Position numbers and translations under genes: made by a program. From the NCBI GenBank assembly GCA_035536185.1, contig DATLOM010000008.1, forward strand, positions 1 to 64,000: a stretch of 64,000 nucleotides of DNA, in the 5' to 3' direction. This stretch comes from GCA-2861595 sp035536185 (lineage in GTDB: Bacteria; Actinomycetota; Acidimicrobiia; Acidimicrobiales; GCA-2861595). Below, one piece after another: positions 51,895-59,614 of this stretch (positions are counted from its first letter, which is position 1; every line of letters starts with the position of its first letter). The notes under the pieces were generated by a model. The model saw only the letters and a program-made list of their open reading frames with translations, was not told the origin of the DNA and did not search any database.

Positions 51895-52389
51895 TCAGGC
51901 TCCTTTGTCTTCAAGGCCCAGATCGGGCGGGTCCTCGAGCGGCACGACGACCAGACGGGTGCCGTCGACGCGGCTGACGAGAACGGCGGAGCCGGCCTTG
52001 ATCGGTAGCCCCATCAGGCTCTCGGCCCGCCACTCCTCACGGTCGAGACGGATGAGCCCGGTGTCGCCCCGGCCACCAGGGATGTCACGCAGCACGTAGC
52101 CCTCACGCCCGACCCACCGGTTGGCGCCGGTGGCGGAGCTGGGAGCATTGCGATCGAGACGCTTTCCCAGCGGCCACAGGACGGCCGAGCAGGCGGCGGA
52201 GACGATGACGAAGGCCAGCCAGCTGACGGCTACCGACGCGCCTAGAAAGGCCAGGGTGCCGGCGATCAGCGCCCCGCCGGCGAAGGGGAGAAGGAAGAAC
52301 GAACCGGCCACGGCGATCTCGCCCACGGCGAACACAACGGCGGCCGACAGCCAGATCCAACGCCAGGTGTCAGGCGAACTCACATCCAT
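51895..52389 (-). CDS. NfeD-like membrane protein
   Basis: 164 residues from the ATG at 52389; longer frames overlap the divergent glgC. Four hydrophobic segments (WIWLSAAVVFAVGEIAVAG, FFLLPFAGGALIAGTLAFLG, VSWLAFVIVSAACSAVLW), then an OB-fold tail (GREGYVLRDI, GLIRLDREEWRAES). It is the usual partner of SPFH proteins. Confidence 0.85.
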   Translation of the reverse strand: MDVSSPDTWRWIWLSAAVVFAVGEIAVAGSFFLLPFAGGALIAGTLAFLGASVAVSWLAFVIVSAACSAVLWPLGKRLDRNAPSSATGANRWVGREGYVLRDIPGGRGDTGLIRLDREEWRAESLMGLPIKAGSAVLVSRVDGTRLVVVPLEDPPDLGLEDKGA

Positions 52390-52429
52390 CTGACCGACCA
52401 CCTCCTGTGACGAACGTACCTTGAACGCC

Positions 52430-53551
52430 ATGTCTCGACCTCGCACCCTCGCCCTCGTGCTCGCCGGCGGCGCCGGCAGCCGCATGGGCGTCCTCACCGA
52501 GCGGCGGGCCAAGCCGGCGCTCCCCTTCGGGGGCCTCTACCGGCTCATCGACTTCCCGCTCAGCAACTGCGCCAACAGCGGCATCGCCGACGTCTGGGTG
52601 CTGCAGCAGTACCAGCCCCACGCTCTGGAGGAGCACCTGGCCAACGGCCGGCCGTGGGACCTCGACCGCAGCGAGGGAGGGCTGCTGATCCTGCACCCTT
52701 TCACCGGTGGCGACGAGGGCGGTTTCAACGAGGGCAACGCCGACGCGCTGTGGCGCCAGCGCCGGTTGATCGCCGACCTCGATCCGGACATCGTTCTGGT
52801 CCTCAGCGCCGACGGGGTGTACACCTTCGACTACCGCGACCTGCTCGACGCCCACATGGCGCGGGGAGCGGACGTCACCATGGCCACCACCACGGCCGAC
52901 GATCCCGAGCGGTTCGGCGTGGTCGAGGTGGCCGAAGACGGCAAGGTCACCGGCTTCTGGTACAAGCCCGACGATCCCGCCACCTACACCGTGACCATGG
53001 AGGTGTTCGCCTTCCGCCCCGATGCCCTCCTCGGCACCCTCGAGGAGCTCGAGCAGGAGAACGAGGAGCTGGCCGACTTCGGGCACGGGCTACTCCCGAC
53101 CCTCGTCGGCCGGGGCAACTCGTACGAGTACCGCTTCGACCGGTACTGGCGAGATGTCGGAACACCCGACAGCTACTGGCAGGGCCACCAGGACCTGCTG
53201 CGCGCCCCGTGCCGCCTCCGTCTCGATGACCGCGCCTGGCCGATCCGGACCCGCGGCGGCTACCGCCCTCCAGCCCACATCGCGACGACAGCCGATGTCC
53301 GCGGCTCGATGGTCTCGCCCGCCTGCAAGGTCAGCGGCAAGGTTCTGAGCTCGGTGTTGTCGCCAGGCGTGGTCGTCGAGGAGGGGGCCGTCGTGGAGGA
53401 CGCGGTGGTGCTCCACGACGCGGTCGTCCGCCGGGGCGCGCACGTGCGTCGGGCCATCGTCGATACCGGCGTGGAGGTCACGGCGAGGACCCATGCCCGG
53501 TCCGAGGACGGCGAGCCCGTGGCCGTCATCGGCACCGACAAGGGGGACTGA
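52430..53551 (+). CDS. glgC: Glucose-1-phosphate adenylyltransferase GlgC
   Basis: 373 residues. It makes ADP-glucose for glycogen. Seen: LALVLAGGAGSRMGVLTERRAKPALPFGG (read as the GGxGxR nucleotide loop and catalytic PF-GG), YRLIDFPLSNCANSGI, VLSADGVYTFDY, YRFDRYWRDVGTPDSYW, and a C-terminal left-handed beta helix. The family is usually ~400-430 residues, so this is slightly short. Divergent from nfeD with 40 bases between starts. Confidence 0.92.
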   Translation: MSRPRTLALVLAGGAGSRMGVLTERRAKPALPFGGLYRLIDFPLSNCANSGIADVWVLQQYQPHALEEHLANGRPWDLDRSEGGLLILHPFTGGDEGGFNEGNADALWRQRRLIADLDPDIVLVLSADGVYTFDYRDLLDAHMARGADVTMATTTADDPERFGVVEVAEDGKVTGFWYKPDDPATYTVTMEVFAFRPDALLGTLEELEQENEELADFGHGLLPTLVGRGNSYEYRFDRYWRDVGTPDSYWQGHQDLLRAPCRLRLDDRAWPIRTRGGYRPPAHIATTADVRGSMVSPACKVSGKVLSSVLSPGVVVEEGAVVEDAVVLHDAVVRRGAHVRRAIVDTGVEVTARTHARSEDGEPVAVIGTDKGD

Positions 53552-53786
53552 GGGGCGTCACCTGCGTCCTTGGGTGCGGCATCGGGCAAGTATGTGCGAG
53601 GCGCGCATCGGCGGGGCACGAAGTCAGCTTCGGGCTCCATGAAGATCACGTCGCCGTCCGTCCGACCCGTCGCCGGCCGGAGCTACGGGGCCGTTTCCGT
53701 GGCTCCTCCCTTTAGGGAAGCTCTCGAGGGGGAACGAGCCGCCAATCGCCCTCGCGAGCCCGGCTCGTCGCTGGAGGTGGCGGGAC
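53552..53786. other. Intergenic stretch without a supported gene
   Basis: 235 bases between glgC and the toxin-like gene. A plus-strand open frame covers most of it but has low-complexity, unstructured content and no good ribosome site. Near its right end the sequence encodes (plus strand) GPTDVTSV, close to the N-terminus of the antitoxin-like gene downstream, part of the inverted repeat described separately. Confidence 0.5.
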
Positions 53787-54347
53787 CTACGGACGTGACA
53801 TCGGTGCGTCCGTGAGCACCAGAGGCCAGGGCACAAGTGAGTCCGACTGCGCCCCTGGCGTCAGCAGAGAGGCGATCGATGATCCGGCCACGTTGTACTG
53901 GTCGGCGATGAGGTAGGTGACCACGACGTTCGAGCCGGGAACGAAGCATGGGAAGACAGGTGCAGCGATGCCGGGAACCGGCATGGCTTCTTGGGCGTAC
54001 GGGTCGCGAGCCAACGTGACGAGCCATCCACGAAGAGCGTCCCGCGCTTGTCGGTCCTTCGCTATGGCAAGCCACTCTTGTACCCGAGCAAGGCCCTGGA
54101 GCTGGTAGTCCAACGCTCAGGCGTCGGTATCCAACGCAGCGACGAAGTCCTCCGCGGGGAGGGCGTCGGGATAACCGTGATCAGTGGCGACACGCTCCTG
54201 GTGGTCGCGCACTGCTTCTGCCACTACCGGGTCCTCTGCCTGCTCGAGCGCGTAGAGACGCAGGCGAAGCTCGTCTCGAGCTCTTTCGATGGTCACCGAC
54301 GTGTCCCGCACGAACTCCTTGACCGAGGTCACGTCCGTTGATCCCGC
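53780..54347. repeat. Imperfect 26-base inverted repeats bracketing a small gene pair
   Basis: The left arm (53780-53805) and the reverse complement of the right arm (54322-54347) match at 23 of 26 positions; the core ACGGACGTGACxTCGGT is identical save one base. They lie 516 bases apart. The left arm covers the end of the toxin-like gene, and the right arm lies inside the 5' part of the antitoxin-like gene. No transposase is present. Confidence 0.6.
53787..54113 (-). CDS. Small protein, possible RelE/ParE-like toxin
   Basis: 108 residues. Order of elements (helical EWLAIAKDRQARDALRGWL, LARDPYAQEAMPVPGI, strand VVVTYLIADQYNVAGSSI) recalls the RelE/ParE fold of small ribonuclease or gyrase toxins, but the catalytic residues cannot be assigned. 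It starts 3 bases after the preceding small gene, as toxin genes often do. Identification is tentative. Confidence 0.5.
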   Translation of the reverse strand: MDYQLQGLARVQEWLAIAKDRQARDALRGWLVTLARDPYAQEAMPVPGIAAPVFPCFVPGSNVVVTYLIADQYNVAGSSIASLLTPGAQSDSLVPWPLVLTDAPMSRP

Positions 54348-54368
54348 AGCTGGCTCTTGTACCGCCAT
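54117..54368 (-). CDS. Small protein, possible antitoxin
   Basis: 83 residues from the ATG at 54368. Mostly helical and acidic (DTSVTIERARDELRLRLYAL, DPVVAEAVRDHQERVATDHG, ALPAEDFVAALDTDA). The acidic character, size, upstream position and 3-base spacing fit an antitoxin for the next gene. No DNA-binding motif is obvious. Confidence 0.5.
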   Translation of the reverse strand: MAVQEPAAGSTDVTSVKEFVRDTSVTIERARDELRLRLYALEQAEDPVVAEAVRDHQERVATDHGYPDALPAEDFVAALDTDA

Positions 54369-54497
54369 TCGGACCTCCTCATCCCCGCCACGAGCCACGG
54401 GTCAGCGTTTAGTTTTAAGGCTCCAGGTCGACGCTTGGGCCAAGGTCGGTTGTCCTCAAAACAGGCAGTCCGGCTGACGAGGGCCCGAGTGATCGAC

Positions 54498-54521
54498 CAG
54501 GTCAGACACCGCTCTGACCTG
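54498..54521 (-). terminator. 9-bp stem-loop at the end of the membrane protein gene
   Basis: Perfect arms CAGGTCAGA and TCTGACCTG with a CACCGC loop. It overlaps the stop codon of the leftward gene, so it may act as a terminator for the thrS-HIT-membrane protein unit. No T-run follows. Confidence 0.5.
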
Positions 54522-55050
54522 TGCTCTTACCGTCGTCGAACTCGGACCAGTCCTCGGGGTTGGACTCGACGAAGTGGGCCACTACGGAGCCGTCGATGCC
54601 GTCGACCAGCACGAGGCCTCGCTGCTCGGGTGGGTCCTCAGCGGAGTACAGCAGGATGCGCCAGGTGGGGCGGCTGCGGAGGCCGCGCCATCCCAACTGG
54701 GCCGAGGCGTGGCCCACGGGGAAGCCGATCTTCTTCGATGCCGAGACGAGGGCGTCGGTCTCGTGCACTTTCAGATGCCAGCCGGCGGCCCAGTGGTACG
54801 CGCCGATGGCGCCGAGCAGCAGGGCCACGAACAAGAACCCGTCGTTGACGAGGACGCCGCCGTCGGCCCGGGTGACCCAGGCGGCGAAACAGAGGGCGGC
54901 GGTGAGGAGGTAGATCGTGCCGGGGATGCGCCGGCGGCTGTTGTCCGGGAAGGTGTAGGGGCCCCGGTAGCTGGTGACGTCGAGGTCAGCGGGGAGCTCG
55001 TCGCCTACCGGCGCCGCCTCCGCCGGAGCGGCCGTGGGCTCTTCGGGCAC
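54502..55050 (-). CDS. Membrane protein, unknown
   Basis: 182 residues. A Pro/Ala-rich N-terminus (~1-45), two membrane helices (GTIYLLTAALCFAAWVT, FLFVALLLGAIGAYHWAAG), then a mixed alpha/beta cytosolic domain (RPTWRILLYSAED, LVLVDGIDGSVVAHFVES). No family recognised. Nine bases separate it from the HIT gene, and it is probably co-transcribed with it. Confidence 0.7.
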   Translation of the reverse strand: MPEEPTAAPAEAAPVGDELPADLDVTSYRGPYTFPDNSRRRIPGTIYLLTAALCFAAWVTRADGGVLVNDGFLFVALLLGAIGAYHWAAGWHLKVHETDALVSASKKIGFPVGHASAQLGWRGLRSRPTWRILLYSAEDPPEQRGLVLVDGIDGSVVAHFVESNPEDWSEFDDGKSTGQSGV

Positions 55051-55059
55051 CGGTGAACC

Positions 55060-55569
55060 CTACGCGGGCCAGGCGGCGCGCAGTTTCTCGTAGGTGGTGG
55101 GCAGCGACTCGGGCAGCACCCGTACCTCCGCCACTGTCGTCATGAAGTTGGTGTCGCCGGTCCACCGGGGCAGCACGTGCAGATGGAGATGCCCGGGCAC
55201 GCCGGCACCGGCCGATTCGCCGAGGTTGGCACCCACGTTGATGCCGTCGGGGCCATAGGCCTCCTTCAGGGCCCGCACGGCCGCCTGCACGGTGGCCCAC
55301 AGCTCCGCGCTCTCGACTTCGTCAATGTCCTCCAGCTCGGCCACGTGGCGAGCGGGGACCAGCAGGAGGTGTCCGGTCGCGTACGGGTACGCGTTCAGGA
55401 CGGCGGCGCAACTGGTGCCGCGCCAGACGACGTAGCTGTCGGAGCGCAGGACCCGGCACATGGCGCAACCGTCGTCACCGTCACGATCGGCCGCCGGCGT
55501 GGCCACGTAGTCACTGCGCCACCCCGCCCACAACCTCTCCAGCCCGCCGGGCCGGTCCGGTGCGGTCAC
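55060..55569 (-). CDS. HIT-family nucleotide hydrolase/phosphorylase
   Basis: 169 residues, GTG start overlapping the thrS stop. Histidine triad HLHLHVLPRW with upstream NLGESAGAGVPGH. A CxxC pair (CAMCRVL) near the N-terminus suggests a zinc site, as in the actinobacterial AP4A-phosphorylase-like HIT proteins commonly found next to thrS. Substrates are probably diadenosine polyphosphates. Confidence 0.92.
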   Translation of the reverse strand: MTAPDRPGGLERLWAGWRSDYVATPAADRDGDDGCAMCRVLRSDSYVVWRGTSCAAVLNAYPYATGHLLLVPARHVAELEDIDEVESAELWATVQAAVRALKEAYGPDGINVGANLGESAGAGVPGHLHLHVLPRWTGDTNFMTTVAEVRVLPESLPTTYEKLRAAWPA

Positions 55570-57512
55570 GAGATGGCGCGGCTGTCGACCTCTCGGCGCA
55601 GCCGTTCGATTAGCTCCTCGACCGCCACTCCCCGCTCGGGGCGCTCGCTGCCGCGGGCGTTGACGCCCACTGTGCCGGCGGCGACGTCGTCGTCGCCCAC
55701 CACGAGGATGTACGGGAGCTTCTCCAGCTTGCCCCTCCGGATGCGGGCGCCCAGTGGCTCGTCGCCTTCGACCGTGTCAGCCCGGAAGCCCGCCTCCCGC
55801 AAACGCTGCGCAACCGACGCGGCGACCTCGTCGTGGTCGTTGCGAACGCCGAGGACACGGGCCTGCACGGGCGCCAGCCAGGTCGGGAAGGCGCCGGCGT
55901 AGTGCTCCACCAGGATCCCGAAGAAGCGCTCGATCGAGCCGAACAGCGCCCGGTGGATCATGAACGGCCGGTGGCGGGCGTTGTCGGCGCCGGTGAACTC
56001 CAGCTCGAAGCGCTGCGGTAGCTGGAAGTCCACCTGGAGGGTGGACATCTGCCAGCGCCGGCCGATGGCGTCGCGGATGTGCACGTCGATCTTCGGGGCG
56101 TAGAAGGCGCCCTCGCCCTCGGCCACCCGGAACGGGACACCAGCCCCCTCGAGGGCTTCACGAAGGGCGTCGGTCGCCACGTCCCACTCCTCGGGGTCCC
56201 CCACGTACTTCTCCGGGCGGGTGGCCAGCTCGGCCTCGAAGTCCTCGAACCCGAAGGCCTGCAGCAGGCGGATCACGAAGCCCAAAAGACTGGCCAGCTC
56301 GGCCGACAGCTGATCCGGGGTGCAGAAGATGTGGGCGTCGTCCTGGGTGAAGCCCCGGGCCCGCAGGATGCCGTGCAGCACCCCGGAGCGCTCGAAGCGG
56401 TAGACGGTGCCGAACTCGAAGAGCCTCAGGGGCAGGTCCCGGTACGAGCGCTGGCCGGCGGCGTAGATCAGGATGTGCATCGGGCAGTTCATGGGCTTGG
56501 GGTAGTACGTGGCCCCCTCCATCTCCATGGGCGGGTACATGCCTTCGGCGTACCAGGAGAGGTGCCCGGACTTCTCGAACAGGGTGGACTTGGCCAGGTG
56601 CGGCGTGTACACGAACTCGTAGCCGCCGGCTTCGTGCTCGGCCCGCGAGTAGTCCTCCATGATCTTGCGGACCAGGCCACCCTTCGGATGGAAGACGCAG
56701 AGCCCCCCGCCGATCTCCGGCGGGAAGTGGAACAGGTCGAGCTCCGCTCCGAGCTTGCGGTGGTCCCGCTTCTCGGCCTCCTCCAGCATCTGCAGATGGG
56801 CCTTGAGCGCCTTCTCCGACTCCCATGCCGTGCCGTAGATGCGCTGGAGCTGGCGCTTGTGCTCGTCACCGCGCCAGTAGGCGCCGGCCACCCGCATGAG
56901 CTTGAACCAACCCAGGCGGGAGGTCGACGGGACGTGGGGGCCGCGGCACAGGTCGATGAACTCAGGCGTGTTCCGGTAGGCGCTCACCGCACCGGGGGTC
57001 GCCCCTTCTTCGGGATCGACACCCTCGATGATCTCGATCTTGTAGGGCTGGTCGGAGAAGGTGTCGAGCCCCTCCTCGAGGGTCAGCTCCTCACGCACGA
57101 AGGGCTGGTCCTCACCCACGATCTGGCGCATCCGCTCCTCGATGCGACCGAGGTCCTCCTCGGAAAAGGCGGCGTCGCCGGGCAGGTCGAAGTCGTAGTA
57201 GAAGCCGTTCTCGATCGGTGGCCCTATGGCGAACTTGGCTCCCGGCCACAGCTGGAGCACGGCCTGGGCCAGCACGTGGGCGGTGGAGTGTCGGAGCACC
57301 TTGCGACCGTCGTCGGTGGTGTCGGTGACGACCGCCACCTCGTCGCCGTCGGCCAGCGGAGTGGAGAGGTCGACCTCGGCGCCGTTGACCACGGCGGCCA
57401 CCGCAGCGCGCAAAAGCCGAGGCCCCACCGCTGCCGCAAGATCGGCGGCGGTGGAGCCTTCGGGAAGATCCTTGGTGGATCCGTCAGGGAGCCTGACGGT
57501 TAGACCGGCCAT
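55566..57512 (-). CDS. thrS: Threonyl-tRNA synthetase
   Basis: 648 residues, full length. TGS domain (LTVRLPDGSTKDLPEGSTAAD), editing domain with HSTAHVLAQAV and DLCRGPHVPSTS, class II core (motif 2 VYRFERSGVLHGILRARGF in part, FTQDDAHIFCT; motif 3 RALFGSIERFFGILVEHY) and anticodon-binding domain at the end. It charges tRNA-Thr. First gene of the thrS-HIT unit. Confidence 0.97.
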   Translation of the reverse strand: MAGLTVRLPDGSTKDLPEGSTAADLAAAVGPRLLRAAVAAVVNGAEVDLSTPLADGDEVAVVTDTTDDGRKVLRHSTAHVLAQAVLQLWPGAKFAIGPPIENGFYYDFDLPGDAAFSEEDLGRIEERMRQIVGEDQPFVREELTLEEGLDTFSDQPYKIEIIEGVDPEEGATPGAVSAYRNTPEFIDLCRGPHVPSTSRLGWFKLMRVAGAYWRGDEHKRQLQRIYGTAWESEKALKAHLQMLEEAEKRDHRKLGAELDLFHFPPEIGGGLCVFHPKGGLVRKIMEDYSRAEHEAGGYEFVYTPHLAKSTLFEKSGHLSWYAEGMYPPMEMEGATYYPKPMNCPMHILIYAAGQRSYRDLPLRLFEFGTVYRFERSGVLHGILRARGFTQDDAHIFCTPDQLSAELASLLGFVIRLLQAFGFEDFEAELATRPEKYVGDPEEWDVATDALREALEGAGVPFRVAEGEGAFYAPKIDVHIRDAIGRRWQMSTLQVDFQLPQRFELEFTGADNARHRPFMIHRALFGSIERFFGILVEHYAGAFPTWLAPVQARVLGVRNDHDEVAASVAQRLREAGFRADTVEGDEPLGARIRRGKLEKLPYILVVGDDDVAAGTVGVNARGSERPERGVAVEELIERLRREVDSRAIS

Positions 57513-57554
57513 CGGGGGGCGACAGTACCGCCCCCCGACCGGCCGGCGGATCGG

Positions 57555-58154
57555 CTAGCGGCGGGCGCGGGCCTTGCGGACCTTGACGGTGCGGCAGGTG
57601 ACCTTGCCCTTGCGGGACTTGGTGCAGACCTTCCTGGTCCCCACGGCCGGGGCGGCCACAGCCTGGGCCACGGGCCCGGCGGCCTGGACGATCTGGGCGG
57701 CGGGGGCATGGGTGCGCATGAAGTTGACCGTCACGTAGATGATCCCGGGAGGACCGTTGACCACGCCGACGCCGACCCAGTCGAAGTTCGGGTCGATCAT
57801 GTTCTTGAAGTGCAGGGGGCTGGCGATGAAGGCCTCGTGCAGAGCCTGCACGCTCGGGCCGATGCCGACGTTCTCACCGAGGCGGGCCCAGTTGGCGGGA
57901 GCCTGGCCGGCGAGGTCGGGGTTGTGGGAGATGCCACCGGCGGCGGCCATGCGACCCGACCATCTGCGGGCCACCTCGAACAGCTCACCCTTGGTGCCGA
58001 GAGCGGAGAGGCCGTGAGCGGCCCGCAACTCGTTGAGCTTCTGCACGAAGGCCATCTCGTCGGACCCGGTGTCCGCCGCGGCCGGCCCGGCAAGTGCCGT
58101 GGCCCCCGAGAGAACGACACACATTGCGACTACGGGTGCCCAGAGCTTCTTCAC
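57555..58154 (-). CDS. Secreted CAP-domain (YkwD/SCP-like) protein
   Basis: 199 residues. The GTG at 58154 is chosen for its GGAGGAAAC site and because a signal peptide starts there (KKLWAPVVAMCVVLSG, cut after AAA). CAP fold ~35-150: FVQKLNELRAAHGLSAL, GISHNPDLAGQAP, RLGENVGIGPS, HFKNMIDPNFDWVGVGVV. The tail is basic with two Cys (KVCTKSRKGKVTCRTVKV), perhaps wall-binding. A c-di-GMP riboswitch candidate precedes it. Confidence 0.9.
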   Translation of the reverse strand: MKKLWAPVVAMCVVLSGATALAGPAAADTGSDEMAFVQKLNELRAAHGLSALGTKGELFEVARRWSGRMAAAGGISHNPDLAGQAPANWARLGENVGIGPSVQALHEAFIASPLHFKNMIDPNFDWVGVGVVNGPPGIIYVTVNFMRTHAPAAQIVQAAGPVAQAVAAPAVGTRKVCTKSRKGKVTCRTVKVRKARARR

Positions 58155-58161
58155 GTTTCCT

Positions 58162-58256
58162 CCATTCGGAAGCCCGGCTGCCTTGCGAGCTTTCGCTCCG
58201 TCAGGCCCGTGGCGTTGCGTACACCCGGCTTTCACCGAGGTTGCCGTTTCGTGGAT
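58162..58256 (-). ncRNA. Candidate c-di-GMP-I (GEMM) riboswitch
   Basis: Read on the minus strand, directly upstream of the CAP-domain gene. The GEMM core elements occur in order: CACGAAACGGCAACC, a hairpin with a GAAA tetraloop (TCGGTGAAAGCCG), GGTGTACGCAACGCC, CACGGGCCTGAC, a second GAAA-capped hairpin, then AAGGCAGCCGGGCTTCC and GAATGG. The 3' end lies ~8 bases before the start codon, so ligand binding would probably control access to the ribosome site. A separate strong hairpin (TCGGGTGCG...CGCACCGA) lies just 5'. Confidence 0.8.
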
Positions 58257-58337
58257 TGCCCTTACAGCATCGGTGCGCCTCCCTCCGCACCCGATGACCA
58301 TTGGCGGAATAGCCCTTGCGGGCCAGGCACCGGGCGC

Positions 58338-59549
58338 TTAGCGGCGGGCCCAGCGCTCCTGCAGGTCGGAGAGGCTGACGCCCGCCACCTTCCGCAGAGT
58401 GGCATCCACCTGGTGGTCGGTGCTGCCCGGCTCCACTTGGACCTCGCCCAGGGCACGGAAGAAGGCCGTGGGTGCCCCCAGGCCCTTCTCGGCGGCCAGG
58501 ACCGACATGGCCGCCCGGCTCTCCCGGTAGGAGCGCACGATGCTCTCGGACGCACCGGTGGAGAACTCGTGGTCCCGCGGCAGCTCGGTGTCGCCGCCAC
58601 GCGGCCGACGCTCGTTGGTCGGGCGGCCGGTGGCCACCCACTCCGAGACCCCTTCGTGCACCCATGTGGGGATGAACGGCCCGACCACGGGCGCGGCGGC
58701 GGCGTGACTCAGCTCGTGCACCAGGGTCGACACCTGGAAGGGCCGGGCGTAGCGCCCCAGGCGGTCGTCCTGGATGAAGATCCGGGGGGCGGTGGTCTGG
58801 TAGCGGTCGTCGTCGATGGCCGAGTAGGAGACGAAGGCCACGAACTTGTCGAGGTCGACCGTCGACTGGAGGATGCGCTGGAGCTCTTCGACCGAGCCAG
58901 GCAGCACGAGAGGGATGCGCCCCGACCACGGTTGGTCCCAGACCCGGCTCAACTCGCTCATGCCCTCCTCGGCGATGGCCCCGAGGGCGGCGGCCCGCTC
59001 GGCCTGCTCGGGGCGGCTCACGACCAGGAAGTGCTCCGTGGGCTGGAGGCGCACCGGTCCGAGATCCCACAGCTGGTGGGACGACTCGAGCCCCAGCTCC
59101 TCCAGGTCGCTGTCGGAGGCGACGTACCAGCCGTCCCCCCGCTCCACGAAGGTCAGCCAGAGGTGTTCGACGGCGTCGCGGTCGTCGTAGTCCCGCAGCC
59201 GGTACACCTGGCGTGTCTCGGGGAGGAACGTGCGACCATCGCCGTGGCGGCCGGCGGCGGCCCGTGAGAGGTCACCTGTGTCGAAGGTGCGGGCCTGGAG
59301 CGCGTAGGACGCCAGCGGCAGCGAGGAGAGCCCGTCGAAGGAGCGACGCTGCGCCTCGCGGAACTCAGCCGGCGCCCGTGGGTCGACGGTCGCCAGGAAG
59401 GAGTCACGGTCGCCGGAGCGGACGGCCCCAGCACGGCGGTCGAGCACCTTCTGCACCGCGGTCAGGGGGTCGTCGGCGCCCCGGGCCGGTGTGGTCGGGG
59501 CGAGCCCCAGGCCGACGAGCAGGAGAACGACGGGGACGAGGCGGCGCAT
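58338..59549 (-). CDS. Secreted gluzincin-type metallopeptidase
   Basis: 403 residues from the ATG at 59549, which starts a signal peptide (RRLVPVVLLLVGLGLAPTTPARG). Zinc motif H-E-L-S-H in VSTLVHELSHAAA and downstream Glu in WVHEGVSEWVA, the gluzincin (peptidase MA-like) pattern. The N-terminal half (~40-200) is an NTF2-like or propeptide-like domain (LLDRRAGAVRSGDRDSFLATV-type). It acts outside the membrane. Confidence 0.85.
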   Translation of the reverse strand: MRRLVPVVLLLVGLGLAPTTPARGADDPLTAVQKVLDRRAGAVRSGDRDSFLATVDPRAPAEFREAQRRSFDGLSSLPLASYALQARTFDTGDLSRAAAGRHGDGRTFLPETRQVYRLRDYDDRDAVEHLWLTFVERGDGWYVASDSDLEELGLESSHQLWDLGPVRLQPTEHFLVVSRPEQAERAAALGAIAEEGMSELSRVWDQPWSGRIPLVLPGSVEELQRILQSTVDLDKFVAFVSYSAIDDDRYQTTAPRIFIQDDRLGRYARPFQVSTLVHELSHAAAAPVVGPFIPTWVHEGVSEWVATGRPTNERRPRGGDTELPRDHEFSTGASESIVRSYRESRAAMSVLAAEKGLGAPTAFFRALGEVQVEPGSTDHQVDATLRKVAGVSLSDLQERWARR

Positions 59550-59614
59550 CGGCGCCCATTGTTGTCGCGGTATCCCCCTTCGCCGCATACGGCACCGGTA
59601 CCTTTTGGCCCACG

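Noticed and set aside
53570..53815. Plus-strand open frame of 81 codons after glgC
   Set aside because: No ribosome site, low-complexity composition, and its end overlaps the inverted repeat; treated as intergenic.
53780..54347. Inverted repeats as ends of an insertion sequence
   Set aside because: No transposase, no target duplication seen, and both arms lie at or within coding sequence of the small pair.
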